A stretch of 64,000 nt of DNA from positions 62,001 through 126,000 of the forward strand of contig NZ_LSBB01000001.1 of NCBI RefSeq assembly GCF_001584335.1, in the 5' to 3' direction. Under the pieces are notes generated by a model that was not told the DNA's origin, ran no database searches, and saw only the letters and a program-made list of their open reading frames with translations. This document shows positions 45,175 through 54,287 of this stretch, in pieces. Within the stretch, counting starts at the first letter, position 1, and each line of letters begins with the position of its first letter. The position numbers and the translations under genes were made by a program. The DNA is from Bacillus atrophaeus. GTDB taxonomy: Bacteria; Bacillota; Bacilli; Bacillales; Bacillaceae.

Positions 45175-46578
45175 TCATGACCATTCCGTATGAAAAAACC
45201 CATCCATATCCGTCCGTTCATACGTATGAGCACCAAAGTAATCACGCTGAGCCTGCAATATATTCGCGTTGGAACGTCCTGTGCGGTAGCCATCGTAATA
45301 AGATAGAGCCGTACTCAAGCATGGGAACGAGATGCCGGCGTTGATTCCTTCACACACCACTTTTCTCAGGCCTGTTTGGTAGGCTTTGAGCTTTTCTGAG
45401 AAATATGGTGCGATGAGCAGGTTTGGTAGGTCCGGCTGTTCTTGGAATGCTTCGCTGATGATGTTTAGAAATTCTGCACGTATGATGCAGCCGCCGCGGA
45501 AAATAAGGGCGATGTCTTTTAACGGCAAATCATACCCATAAAGCTCAGACGTCATTTTGTATTGGGCAAAGCCTTGTGCGTAGGCACATACTTTTCCCAT
45601 GTATAAGGCTTGTCTCACGTAATCAATCCACAGGTTTTTATCGAAATGCTTTTCCTCGGTCTCTGGACCGGATAAGATTTGTTCTGCCGCAACCCGTTCA
45701 TCTTTTAATGCAGATAGGTAACGGGCGAACAGTGATTCCGTGATAATGGATGACGGAATGCCATTATCAATGGCTTGCATGCTCGTCCATTTTCCTGTGC
45801 CTTTTTGGCCTGCTTTATCAAGAATGACATCGATCAGCGGGGCGTCTGTCCGTTTATCTTTTTTCCTTAAAATCTCTGCTGTGATTTCGATTAAATAGCT
45901 TTTCAGTTCGCCTTGATTCCATTCTTCAAAAATGTCAGCGATTTCATTGAGCGGCAGACGCAATGTGTCTCTTAGAAATGTATAGGCTTCTGCGATCAGC
46001 TGCATGTCTGCATACTCAATCCCGTTGTGCACCATTTTTACAAAATGACCCGATCCTTTTGGTCCGATATACACACAGCAAGGGTCATCTCCTACTTGTG
46101 CTGCGATTTTAGTCAGGATGGGAGCGGCTTTTTCATAGACATCTTGATCTCCGCCCGGCATGATGGATGGGCCTTTTAAAGCGCCGACCTCGCCGCCGGA
46201 AATGCCGATTCCTAAATAGCCGATTCCCTTCTCTTTTAAATGATCATATCTTTGTTCCGTTTCGTTGTAGTGAGAGTTTCCGCCATCCATGATGACATCG
46301 CCCTTTTCAAGCAAAGGAATCAGCGAATGGATTACGGAATCTACCGGTTTGCCCGCAGTCACCATCAGAAAGATTTTTCTTGGTGTTTCTAACGATTGAA
46401 CAAAATCCTGAAGCTCATAGTACGGATTGACAGACTGTCCATCAAGCTTCTGTACGAGCTGGTCCGTTAAATCCCTCGTGTAATTATAGACGGCGACCCG
46501 TTCCCCTTTATTGGCCATGTTTAAGGCGATATTGCTGCCCATCACACCTAAGCCTATGACACCAATTGTATTGAACAT
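45175..46578 (-). CDS. gntZ: 6-phosphogluconate dehydrogenase GntZ (decarboxylating)
   Basis: A 467-residue 6-phosphogluconate dehydrogenase. The Rossmann motif is GVIGLGVMGSNIALNMA; the signature ISGGEVGALKGPSIMPGG and the catalytic GSGHFVKMVHNGIEYADM follow. It is the last gene of gntRKPZ, and oxidises gluconate-6-phosphate to ribulose-5-phosphate; in B. subtilis GndA (YqjI) is the main NADP enzyme and GntZ is the gluconate-linked one. GGAGCTG lies before the ATG. Confidence 0.95.
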   Translation of the reverse strand: MFNTIGVIGLGVMGSNIALNMANKGERVAVYNYTRDLTDQLVQKLDGQSVNPYYELQDFVQSLETPRKIFLMVTAGKPVDSVIHSLIPLLEKGDVIMDGGNSHYNETEQRYDHLKEKGIGYLGIGISGGEVGALKGPSIMPGGDQDVYEKAAPILTKIAAQVGDDPCCVYIGPKGSGHFVKMVHNGIEYADMQLIAEAYTFLRDTLRLPLNEIADIFEEWNQGELKSYLIEITAEILRKKDKRTDAPLIDVILDKAGQKGTGKWTSMQAIDNGIPSSIITESLFARYLSALKDERVAAEQILSGPETEEKHFDKNLWIDYVRQALYMGKVCAYAQGFAQYKMTSELYGYDLPLKDIALIFRGGCIIRAEFLNIISEAFQEQPDLPNLLIAPYFSEKLKAYQTGLRKVVCEGINAGISFPCLSTALSYYDGYRTGRSNANILQAQRDYFGAHTYERTDMDGFFHTEWS

Positions 46579-46601
46579 GTATTACAGCTCCTTCATCAAT
46601 T

Positions 46602-47948
46602 TCATACAAATACACTGAGTAATAGAATAAACCCTAATCCTGCAACTGAAATAATCGTTTCCAGTAATGTCCATGTTGCGAATGTTTCTTTCATGTTTAA
46701 ACCAAAATACTCTTTGAACATCCAGAAGCCGGCGTCATTGACATGTGAAGCGATGACGCTTCCCGCGCCGGTTGCAAGCACCACTAATGCAAGATTGGCA
46801 TCGGACTGTCCCAGCAATGGAATGACAAGTCCCGTTGTGCTTAATGCAGCAACGGTGGCTGATCCTAAGGAAATACGCAGGATCGCCGCGATAAGCCAGG
46901 CAAGTAAGATAGGCGATAAAGCCGTTTCTTTGAATAAATCGGCTACGTAGTCGCCGACACCGCCGTTAATTAATACTTGTTTGAAGGCGCCGCCGCCTCC
47001 GATGATCAAGAGCATCATTCCAATTTGTGTGATGGCTGTTGAACATGAGTCCATCACGGTTTTGATTGGAATGTTACGTGCAATTCCCATCGTATAGACA
47101 GCTACTAATAAGGAGATGACCATGGCAGTCGATGCATTTCCGATCAAACGGATGAATGCCAGTGCGCCGTTATCCGCAAATCCTATTGTTTCTTGAAGCA
47201 AATCGATAATCGTAGCGATCGACATGATGATAATTGGAAGCATCGCTGTAAATACACTGATTCCAAAGCTTGGTGTCTCCTCAAGCTTGAATGTTTTTTG
47301 TGTGCCTAGCGACGAAATATTTCCGGTTTTGGCAAATGATTCAGGGACTAGCTTTTTAGCAAGCTTTGTAAACAAAGGCCCTGCGATAAGCACCGTCGGA
47401 ACAGCAACGATGAAGCCGTACAATAACACCTCACCGATGTTTGCACCGTACTCTCCGGCGATTGCCGTCGGTCCTGGATGCGGAGGCAGGAAGCCATGTG
47501 TGACGGATAATGCTGCGACCATCGGAATACCGAGGAATAAGATAGAAATCTTTATTTCTCTTGAAATCGCAAATACGATCGGAATTAATAGGACCAAACC
47601 AACTTCAAAGAATAAAGCAATACCGATAATGAATGAGGCAATGACGACTGCCCATTGAATATTTTTTTCACCGAATTTGTTGACGAGCGTCATCGCAATA
47701 CGCTGTGCGCCGCCTGAATCTGCGATCAGCTTGCCCAGCATGGCGCCGAGTCCGAAGATTAATGCGATGTGCCCGAGTGTTCCGCCTATTCCTTCTTCGA
47801 TGGAGCTGACGATTTTATCAAATGGCATTCCTAGTGTTAACGCAACGCCGAACGATACGACAATTAAGGAAATAAACGTATTTAATTTTAAGCCCATAAT
47901 CAAAAATAGTAATGCTAAGATTCCAATTGCGACAATTATTAACGGCAT
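46602..47948 (-). CDS. gntP: Gluconate permease GntP
   Basis: A 448-residue transporter of the gluconate:H+ symporter family with 12-14 hydrophobic segments. Typical motifs are FGLGAMLGKLIADSGGAQRI and THGFLPPHPGPTAIA, the latter a family signature. It lies between gntK and gntZ with short spacers (23 nt each side), in the same operon. Confidence 0.95.
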   Translation of the reverse strand: MPLIIVAIGILALLFLIMGLKLNTFISLIVVSFGVALTLGMPFDKIVSSIEEGIGGTLGHIALIFGLGAMLGKLIADSGGAQRIAMTLVNKFGEKNIQWAVVIASFIIGIALFFEVGLVLLIPIVFAISREIKISILFLGIPMVAALSVTHGFLPPHPGPTAIAGEYGANIGEVLLYGFIVAVPTVLIAGPLFTKLAKKLVPESFAKTGNISSLGTQKTFKLEETPSFGISVFTAMLPIIIMSIATIIDLLQETIGFADNGALAFIRLIGNASTAMVISLLVAVYTMGIARNIPIKTVMDSCSTAITQIGMMLLIIGGGGAFKQVLINGGVGDYVADLFKETALSPILLAWLIAAILRISLGSATVAALSTTGLVIPLLGQSDANLALVVLATGAGSVIASHVNDAGFWMFKEYFGLNMKETFATWTLLETIISVAGLGFILLLSVFV

Positions 47949-47971
47949 GAATGACGCCTCCCCTTCATTAT

Positions 47972-49513
47972 CTATTTGTGTGTGATTAAGCCTCTTTGAT
48001 AATTTGCAATTTGTGTATATTCATTTTCTAATGCCCTAGATAAATTAATGAATATCGGCATTAATGTTCTATACTCTTTGGCTGATTCTTCTTTTGGCGT
48101 ATGTCTGTAAGTGCTTCCGACCATGTCAGAAACGACATCAAACGACTCGATTTTTCCTGTAGCGTACAGGCCTAAGAGGCAGGCACCGAGACATGAGCTT
48201 TCGTAGCTTTCCGGAACGACTACTTCGGATTCGAATATATCCGACATCATTTGACGCCAAACCTCAGATCTTGCAAAGCCCCCAGTCGCTTGAATCCGTG
48301 TAACAGGACCGTCCATGCATTCTGTTAACGCTAAAAAGACAGTGTATAAATTGTAAATGACGCCTTCCAATGCCGCCCGTATCATATGTTCTTTTTTATG
48401 TGACATAGTCAGGCCAAAAAATGAGCCGCGTACATCAGGATTCCATAAAGGAGCACGTTCACCGGCAAGATACGGGTGGAACAGCAGGCCGTCAGAACCC
48501 GGTCTGACGCGTTCAGCAATCTTAGTCAGTACGTCATATGGATCAATTCCGAGTCTTGTCGCTGTTTCGATTTCGGATGAAGCAAATTCATCTCTGATCC
48601 AGCGAAGAACGATTCCGCCATTGTTAACCGGTCCGCCGATGACCCAATGATTTTCCGTTAAGGCGTAGCAGAAAATTCTCCCCTTTTCATCCGTTTGCGG
48701 CTGGTCAATAATTGTCCGAATCGCACCGCTTGTCCCGATTGTGACGGCGATTTCGCCTTTTTTAATCGCGTTGACGCCGAGGTTAGACAACACGCCGTCG
48801 CTTGCGCCAATGACAAAAGGTGTTTTCGGGTCGATTCCCATCTGTTTCGCTAATTCCGGGCTGCAGTTATGAAAGATCTCGGTTGTTGGCACTAGTTTAG
48901 ATAAATGATCCGTTGTAATGCCTGCGATTTTTAATGCTTCTTCGTCCCAATCCAAGTCTTTGAGATTCATCATCCCCATCGCTGAAGCTAGAGAATAATC
49001 CACGACATATTCATCAAATAGCTTTTTAAAAATATATTCTTTAATCCCTATATATTTTTTTGCTTTGGAAGCGATTTCAGGTCGGTCATTCGTGATCCAA
49101 GCAATTTTGCTTAACGGTGCCATGGGGTGAATGGGTGTTCCTGTCCGTTTGTAGACTTCATGCCCGTTTAATTCATCTTTAATCTTATGCGCCCAGCCTT
49201 CGCTTCGGTTATCCGCCCACGTGATGCACGGCGTCAGCGGCTGATCGTTTTCATCCATGGCAATGACGCTGTGCATGGCGCTGCTGAATGAAATAAATGA
49301 GATCTTTTTTTGTGAATGCTGTTGCATGATTTTTGCGGTTGAGAGTATCACAGCCTGAAAAATCTCTTCCGGGTTTTGTTCAGCTGTCGATATGTCGGGT
49401 GTATGAAGCGGGTATCCGATACTTTCTTTTTGTATCACTACTCCATTTTCATTGAATAACACAGCCTTCGTACTTGTCGTACCGATATCTATTCCTAACA
49501 TATAATTAGTCAT
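47972..49513 (-). CDS. gntK: Gluconokinase GntK (FGGY family)
   Basis: A 513-residue sugar kinase that phosphorylates gluconate to 6-phosphogluconate. The N-terminal ATPase motif is MLGIDIGTTSTKAVLF; the C-terminal FGGY signature region includes GSDGLLFHPYLAGERAPLW and ATGGFARSEVWRQMMSDI. It overlaps gntR by 8 nt, so translation is coupled. Confidence 0.95.
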   Translation of the reverse strand: MTNYMLGIDIGTTSTKAVLFNENGVVIQKESIGYPLHTPDISTAEQNPEEIFQAVILSTAKIMQQHSQKKISFISFSSAMHSVIAMDENDQPLTPCITWADNRSEGWAHKIKDELNGHEVYKRTGTPIHPMAPLSKIAWITNDRPEIASKAKKYIGIKEYIFKKLFDEYVVDYSLASAMGMMNLKDLDWDEEALKIAGITTDHLSKLVPTTEIFHNCSPELAKQMGIDPKTPFVIGASDGVLSNLGVNAIKKGEIAVTIGTSGAIRTIIDQPQTDEKGRIFCYALTENHWVIGGPVNNGGIVLRWIRDEFASSEIETATRLGIDPYDVLTKIAERVRPGSDGLLFHPYLAGERAPLWNPDVRGSFFGLTMSHKKEHMIRAALEGVIYNLYTVFLALTECMDGPVTRIQATGGFARSEVWRQMMSDIFESEVVVPESYESSCLGACLLGLYATGKIESFDVVSDMVGSTYRHTPKEESAKEYRTLMPIFINLSRALENEYTQIANYQRGLITHK

Positions 49514-50237
49514 TTTTTTGTTCAGCTCCTTTAGCCAGCATTTGTTGCGACAACCAAAGGTCGTCTACTTTCTCTTGAACATCATCAAAGTTCTGGTGCA
49601 GAGATTGAATCATCAGCGCCCTATCCTTTGTTTTGATCGCTTGAATATAAAGCTCATGGTTATCTAAAATCCTTGAGAAGTCTTCATATTTTTCCTTTAA
49701 TCGCATGCGCATCGATAAAAGAATGAAGCTTTCCATCACAGGTTTTAGATTGTTCCATATCATCAGAATGTATGAATGATCAATGGCGCGAACAATCGTT
49801 TCGTGAAATAACACATCTTGATAAGAGAACTCATCCGCGTCCTCATATTTTATAGAGACTTTCATCATTTCAAGAATTTTACTAAGATCTTTTACCAATA
49901 GATCGGTGTCTATTTTGGCAATCCGTTCAAATACAAACGTTTCTATGAGTAAACGCACATCATAAATTTCTGCTATTTCTTTTTCAGTTAAACCAATCAC
50001 AACCGCTCCCATTCGTTCTAAACGGATGATTTTTTCGGATGCCAGTATTTTTAAAGCCTCGCGAACGGGCGACCGGCTCACTGAAAAGTCTGCGGCGATT
50101 GTATTTTCCGATATTATGGTACCGCTTTCAATCAACCCGGAAATAATACGCATCCTAAGCTCGCAAGCTACACGAACACCGGTTGAAGCCTTTGAGAGCC
50201 ACTTTACGGGATACAACAGATCCTTGGAGTCGAGCAT
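49506..50237 (-). CDS. gntR: Gluconate operon repressor GntR
   Basis: A 243-residue repressor, the founding member of the GntR family (FadR subgroup). The N-terminal winged helix has NTIAADFSVSRSPVREALKILASEKII; the C-terminal all-helical FCD domain binds gluconate or gluconate-6-phosphate and includes DVRLLIETFVFERIA. It autoregulates the operon through the palindrome 26 nt upstream. Confidence 0.96.
   Translation of the reverse strand: MLDSKDLLYPVKWLSKASTGVRVACELRMRIISGLIESGTIISENTIAADFSVSRSPVREALKILASEKIIRLERMGAVVIGLTEKEIAEIYDVRLLIETFVFERIAKIDTDLLVKDLSKILEMMKVSIKYEDADEFSYQDVLFHETIVRAIDHSYILMIWNNLKPVMESFILLSMRMRLKEKYEDFSRILDNHELYIQAIKTKDRALMIQSLHQNFDDVQEKVDDLWLSQQMLAKGAEQKND
50116..50132 (-). 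promoter_or_regulatory. Intragenic cre site in gntR
   Basis: Minus strand ATTGAAAGCGGTACCAT fits the CcpA consensus WTGNAARCGNWWNCAWW, about 105-120 bases into gntR. It is identical to what I recall of the known gnt cre. Confidence 0.85.
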
Positions 50238-50262
50238 AAACTCACCTTCCTGCTAAAGGAGT

Positions 50263-50280
50263 ATACTTGTATACAAGTAT
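50263..50280. promoter_or_regulatory. GntR operator
   Basis: ATACTTGTATACAAGTAT is a perfect 18-bp palindrome and equals the known gnt operator. It overlaps the presumed -10/start region of the gnt promoter (CATACT on the minus strand). Confidence 0.92.
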
Positions 50281-50302
50281 GATAACTTGAATTTTTCTAT
50301 TA

Positions 50303-50317
50303 TGCAAACACTTTCAT
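50303..50317 (-). promoter_or_regulatory. Second cre-like site upstream of the gnt promoter
   Basis: Minus strand ATGAAAGTGTTTGCA fits the cre consensus with one change (C to T in the centre). It lies just upstream of or at the gnt -35 region. Confidence 0.6.
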
Positions 50318-50496
50318 TTCTAATTTTTCTTAAAAATTTTCCCATTTCCTCATAGGTGGAGTGATGAAGAGGTCATTAAAAAAGGCAGATGTTTCTTCAA
50401 GCTGCGATCTTCCAAACATTCCGTGCCGCTTTATTTATTGTGCAACTTCACTATGGTAAATTGGAGAAAAGATGAAGAGGGAGGAGGGAAAGCAGC

Positions 50497-51612
50497 ATGC
50501 AATTTTTAACGTATGAGCTGGCTCAGGATATCGTTGAGCGTACAATGAACATTTTGAATAGAAATATAAATGTCATGGACGATAAGGGGGTTATCATAGG
50601 CTCGGGCGACAGCGAAAGGATTAATCAGCTCCATGATGGTGCTCTTCTCGTTCTTAAAAACGGTGAACATATTGAAATAGATGAATCGAGGGCGGCCAAA
50701 ATGAAGGGGGCAAGGCCTGGAATCAATTTACCTATCCGATTTAGCAGCCAAATCGTTGGTGTTGTAGGTATTACAGGAGAGCCTGAGCAAATCCAGAACT
50801 ATGCCCAGCTTGTAAAAATGGCGGCCGAACTGGTATTGGAGCAATCGTTTTTGCTGGAAAGAGTGCAATGGAAACAAAGGATACAGAGTGAGATTGTGAA
50901 TCAGCTTATTTCAGAAGAAGGTTTGAATGAAGAATGGTTAAAAGAACGGGCCGGATTTCTTGGAATAAATCTAGAACAGCCTAGAATGGCCATCGTCCTG
51001 AAACCATCAAATTATACAGAAATAACGATTCAAAACATAATGAGGTCTATTCAATATGAAATCAGTAAATCTGATTTAATCGGAGTTACGTTTAATAATG
51101 AAATCGTCGTTCTGAAAACGGCAGCGGGTAAAGAAATCAAAAGAGAGTTATTGCCCTTGTTGAAGCGGTTGTTAACAACATTGGATGGCGTGCGTATCGG
51201 AAGCGGAAACTTGGCTAAAGGCTTAAAAGAATTACGTTCTTCATTTTATCAAGCCAAAAGAGCAATTCTCATCGGAAGCAAACTTCAGCCTGAGGCGGGC
51301 TTTTACCATTACGAGGATTACAGATTAGAAGTCATACTGGCACAACTGGCTCAGGAAGAGCAGGACAAAAATGCCTTCTCCTTTTACCATCAACTGTTGG
51401 ATCAAGGTAAGAAGGGCGAACTGGTTAATACGCTGGAAGCCTATATAAAAGAGGGCGGAGAGTTAAACAAAATTGCAGAAAGTCTGTTTATCCATCGAAA
51501 TACCCTAAGGTACCGACTTGAGAAAATAAAAGAATTGACAGGCAAAGATCCGCGAAATATAAAGGACTTGATTGAATTGTACATAGCAAAGCTTTTGTAT
51601 GACATTAGCTGA
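50497..51612 (+). CDS. CdaR/SdaR-type sugar-diacid regulator of the glycerate locus
   Basis: A 371-residue regulator. The N-terminal diacid_rec domain starts LTYELAQDIVERTMNILNRNINVMD. The C-terminal PucR-type HTH reads LNKIAESLFIHRNTLRYRLEKIKELTG. Its family activates glycerate, glucarate or glycolate genes. It lies directly upstream of a GntP-type permease and a glycerate kinase on the same strand, a common three-gene arrangement for D-glycerate use. GGAGGAGGG precedes the ATG. Confidence 0.88.
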   Translation: MQFLTYELAQDIVERTMNILNRNINVMDDKGVIIGSGDSERINQLHDGALLVLKNGEHIEIDESRAAKMKGARPGINLPIRFSSQIVGVVGITGEPEQIQNYAQLVKMAAELVLEQSFLLERVQWKQRIQSEIVNQLISEEGLNEEWLKERAGFLGINLEQPRMAIVLKPSNYTEITIQNIMRSIQYEISKSDLIGVTFNNEIVVLKTAAGKEIKRELLPLLKRLLTTLDGVRIGSGNLAKGLKELRSSFYQAKRAILIGSKLQPEAGFYHYEDYRLEVILAQLAQEEQDKNAFSFYHQLLDQGKKGELVNTLEAYIKEGGELNKIAESLFIHRNTLRYRLEKIKELTGKDPRNIKDLIELYIAKLLYDIS

Positions 51613-51683
51613 TTGTGCTTATGCACAATGTACATCCTTATTTCATTCTCTTATTTCATCATCTTTCACAATGTATCTACTTA

Positions 51684-51698
51684 AGTAAACGCTTACAA
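51684..51698. promoter_or_regulatory. cre-like site before the glycerate permease gene
   Basis: The complement reads TTGTAAGCGTTTACT, matching the CcpA consensus at all but the last position. It lies in the 113-nt gap after the regulator gene, so carbon catabolite control of permease and kinase is likely. Confidence 0.65.
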
Positions 51699-51731
51699 TA
51701 AATACACAACAAACACGGTGGGGGAATGAGC

Positions 51732-52997
51732 ATGGATGTTACCGTAAGCGCTTTAGGGGCCGTCAGTGCCTTACTCATTGCGATCATACTCATCTTGAAA
51801 AAAGTGCCGCCTGCATATGGGATGGTTGCGGGGGCTTTAATCGGCGGGTTGATTGGCGGTGTGGATATTACAAATACTGTTGCCTTCATGATGGAAGGTG
51901 CGAAAGATATCATCCCGGCAGTTTTAAGAATCATGGCTGCAGGTGTCCTGGCGGGCGTCCTGATTGAGTCAGGAGCCGCTTTATCGATTGCGGAAACGAT
52001 TATCAAAAAACTTGGAGAATCACGTGCTCTGCTGGCATTATCGATAGCTGTGATGATATTAACGACCGTCGGAGTCTTCATAGACGTAGCCGTCATTACA
52101 GTGTCACCGATTGCTTTGGCTATTGCCAAACGCGCACAGCTTTCTAAAACGGCTATTTTACTGGCCATGATTGGCGGCGGTAAAGCGGGAAATATCATGT
52201 CACCGAACCCGAATGCCATTGCTGCTTCTGATGCTTTTGGGGTTCCCCTTACATCTATGATGGCTGCGGGAATTATCCCTGCCATTTTCGGGCTGGCCGT
52301 TACATATTTCTTAGCGAAACGGCTTGTTAATAAAGGATCTTCAGTGAGGAACGAAGATACGGAAATGGCGGATCAAAAGATTCCATTATTCATAACAGCA
52401 TTGATTGCACCGCTTGTCACGATCATTTTGCTCGCATTGCGGCCATTATGTAATATCAGCATTGATCCGATGGTTGCCCTGCCAGCAGGCGGAATCATAG
52501 GAGCAATTGCAATGAAAAAGACGAAGAATATCAATGAATATGCCATTTCCGGTTTGAGTAAAATGTCCGGTGTCGCCATTATGCTGTTAGGGACTGGGAC
52601 ATTGGCCGGCATCATTTCCAACTCTGCATTGAAGGATGTCTTTATCAGTGCATTAAACTCGTCAGGTCTGCCAGCTTTTTTATTGGCGCCTGTGTCAGGT
52701 ATATTTATGTCTGCCGCAACAGCTTCCACAACAGCGGGAACAGCGGTAGCAAGCGGTGTTTTCAGCAGCACCATCTTAGGATTGGGGATTTCAGCGTTGG
52801 CTGGAGCGGCAATGATACATGCGGGCTCAACCGTGCTTGATCACCTGCCGCACGGAAGCTTTTTCCACGCTACAGCCGGAAGCGTTAATATGGACATAAA
52901 GGAACGCTTAAAACTGATGCCATATGAGTCTATAGTTGGTCTAACGCTCGCAATTATTTCAACTCTCATATTTGGCGTTTTTAAACTATTCGGTTAA
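51732..52997 (+). CDS. GntP-family permease, probable glycerate transporter
   Basis: A 421-residue polytopic protein of the gluconate/idonate/glycerate (GntP) family. Conserved motifs are AAGVLAGVLIESGAALSIAE and GGKAGNIMSPNPNAIAAS, the latter corresponding to the HPGP region of GntP. The start ATG 51732 is favoured since GGTGGGGGA lies 7 nt upstream; the ATG at 51726 directly abuts it. It is followed after 32 nt by glycerate kinase. Confidence 0.85.
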   Translation: MDVTVSALGAVSALLIAIILILKKVPPAYGMVAGALIGGLIGGVDITNTVAFMMEGAKDIIPAVLRIMAAGVLAGVLIESGAALSIAETIIKKLGESRALLALSIAVMILTTVGVFIDVAVITVSPIALAIAKRAQLSKTAILLAMIGGGKAGNIMSPNPNAIAASDAFGVPLTSMMAAGIIPAIFGLAVTYFLAKRLVNKGSSVRNEDTEMADQKIPLFITALIAPLVTIILLALRPLCNISIDPMVALPAGGIIGAIAMKKTKNINEYAISGLSKMSGVAIMLLGTGTLAGIISNSALKDVFISALNSSGLPAFLLAPVSGIFMSAATASTTAGTAVASGVFSSTILGLGISALAGAAMIHAGSTVLDHLPHGSFFHATAGSVNMDIKERLKLMPYESIVGLTLAIISTLIFGVFKLFG

Positions 52998-53029
52998 CGT
53001 GTCCTGCGACTATAGAGAGAGGTGATCGT

Positions 53030-54178
53030 ATGAAGATAGTGATTGCACCAGATTCTTTTAAGGAAAGTTTATCAGCGTTGGAGGCTGCTCGTGCCATAGA
53101 AAGAGGATTCAAATCGGTTTTTCCGGATGCTGTATACAGTAAGCTGCCGATGGCCGATGGCGGTGAAGGAACGGTTCAGTCACTGGTAGATGCGACAAAC
53201 GGAAGCATGAAAGAACAGTTTGTCACAGGTCCGCTGGGTGAAACAGTGAAAGCATTTTATGGATTACTAGGAGATGGGAAAACAGCCGTTATCGAAATGG
53301 CTGCTGCATCGGGTTTGCATCTTGTGCCCGAAGAAAACAGAAATCCGTTAGTGACCTCCACAAGGGGAACGGGAGAATTAATATTAGCTGCCCTAGATTC
53401 AGGCGTAAAGCATTTGATTATTGGGGTTGGCGGAAGCGCTACGAACGATGGGGGAGCTGGAATGGTTCAGGCGTTGGGCGGAAGGCTTCTGGATCAATCA
53501 GGAAACAACATCGGTCCCGGAGGCGGTGCACTCTCGCAACTCGTTTCAATAGACGTGACCGATCTTGATGCCAGATTAAAAGATGCGAAAATTGAGGTGG
53601 CCTGCGACGTAGATAACCCTTTAACAGGACCTAGAGGGGCTTCAGCTATTTTTGGTCCTCAAAAAGGTGCCACACCTGAAATGGTACATTTACTTGATCG
53701 AAATCTGTCCCGCTTTGCTGATATCGCAGAAAGAGCCCTTGGAAAATCCTGCAGAGATATAGAGGGCGCCGGCGCAGCGGGCGGTCTTGGGGCAAGCTTG
53801 CTGGCTTTCCTGGACGCTGACCTCAAAAGAGGAATTGATATCGTCCTTGAATTTGTCAGTTTTGAGGATGCAGTCAAAGATGCAGATCTTGTTATCACTG
53901 GTGAAGGGCGGATCGATAGTCAAACCATTTATGGAAAAACTCCGATCGGCGTGGCCAAAGCGGCTAAGAAATATGATGTGCCTGTTATTGGGCTTGCGGG
54001 ATCATTATCCTTAGATAGTGATGTTGTGTATGAACACGGAATTGACGCCCTTTTCAGCATCGTTCCAGGAGTGATTACACTTCCTGATGCATTTGAACAC
54101 GCCGCTCATTATATGGAAAGAACGGCAAGGAACATTGCGGCATCTATGAAAACTGTCAGAAATACAAATCGTATATAA
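53030..54178 (+). CDS. glxK: Glycerate kinase GlxK (YxaA)
   Basis: A 382-residue glycerate kinase of the GarK/GlxK family, forming phosphoglycerate from glycerate. Diagnostic blocks are KIVIAPDSFKESLSALEAA at the start, PMADGGEGTVQSL, GVGGSATNDGGAGM and DLVITGEGRIDSQTIYGKTPIGVA. GAGGTGAT precedes the ATG. With the two genes before it, it completes a glycerate uptake and use unit. Confidence 0.93.
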   Translation: MKIVIAPDSFKESLSALEAARAIERGFKSVFPDAVYSKLPMADGGEGTVQSLVDATNGSMKEQFVTGPLGETVKAFYGLLGDGKTAVIEMAAASGLHLVPEENRNPLVTSTRGTGELILAALDSGVKHLIIGVGGSATNDGGAGMVQALGGRLLDQSGNNIGPGGGALSQLVSIDVTDLDARLKDAKIEVACDVDNPLTGPRGASAIFGPQKGATPEMVHLLDRNLSRFADIAERALGKSCRDIEGAGAAGGLGASLLAFLDADLKRGIDIVLEFVSFEDAVKDADLVITGEGRIDSQTIYGKTPIGVAKAAKKYDVPVIGLAGSLSLDSDVVYEHGIDALFSIVPGVITLPDAFEHAAHYMERTARNIAASMKTVRNTNRI

Positions 54179-54287
54179 GGCCCTTTATCCTTTATGCGTT
54201 TTTAAGTCAAACACACACACGCGCATACCCCTCCTCCTTTCGGGGTACAGAACAATAAGATAATCAGCCCAGAAGGAGGACATCAGT

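Noticed and set aside
54205..54260. CA-repeat and TACCCC/GGGGTA hairpin before yxaB
   Set aside because: The hairpin lacks a T-run and the repeat is short; no clear terminator or stress promoter could be supported.
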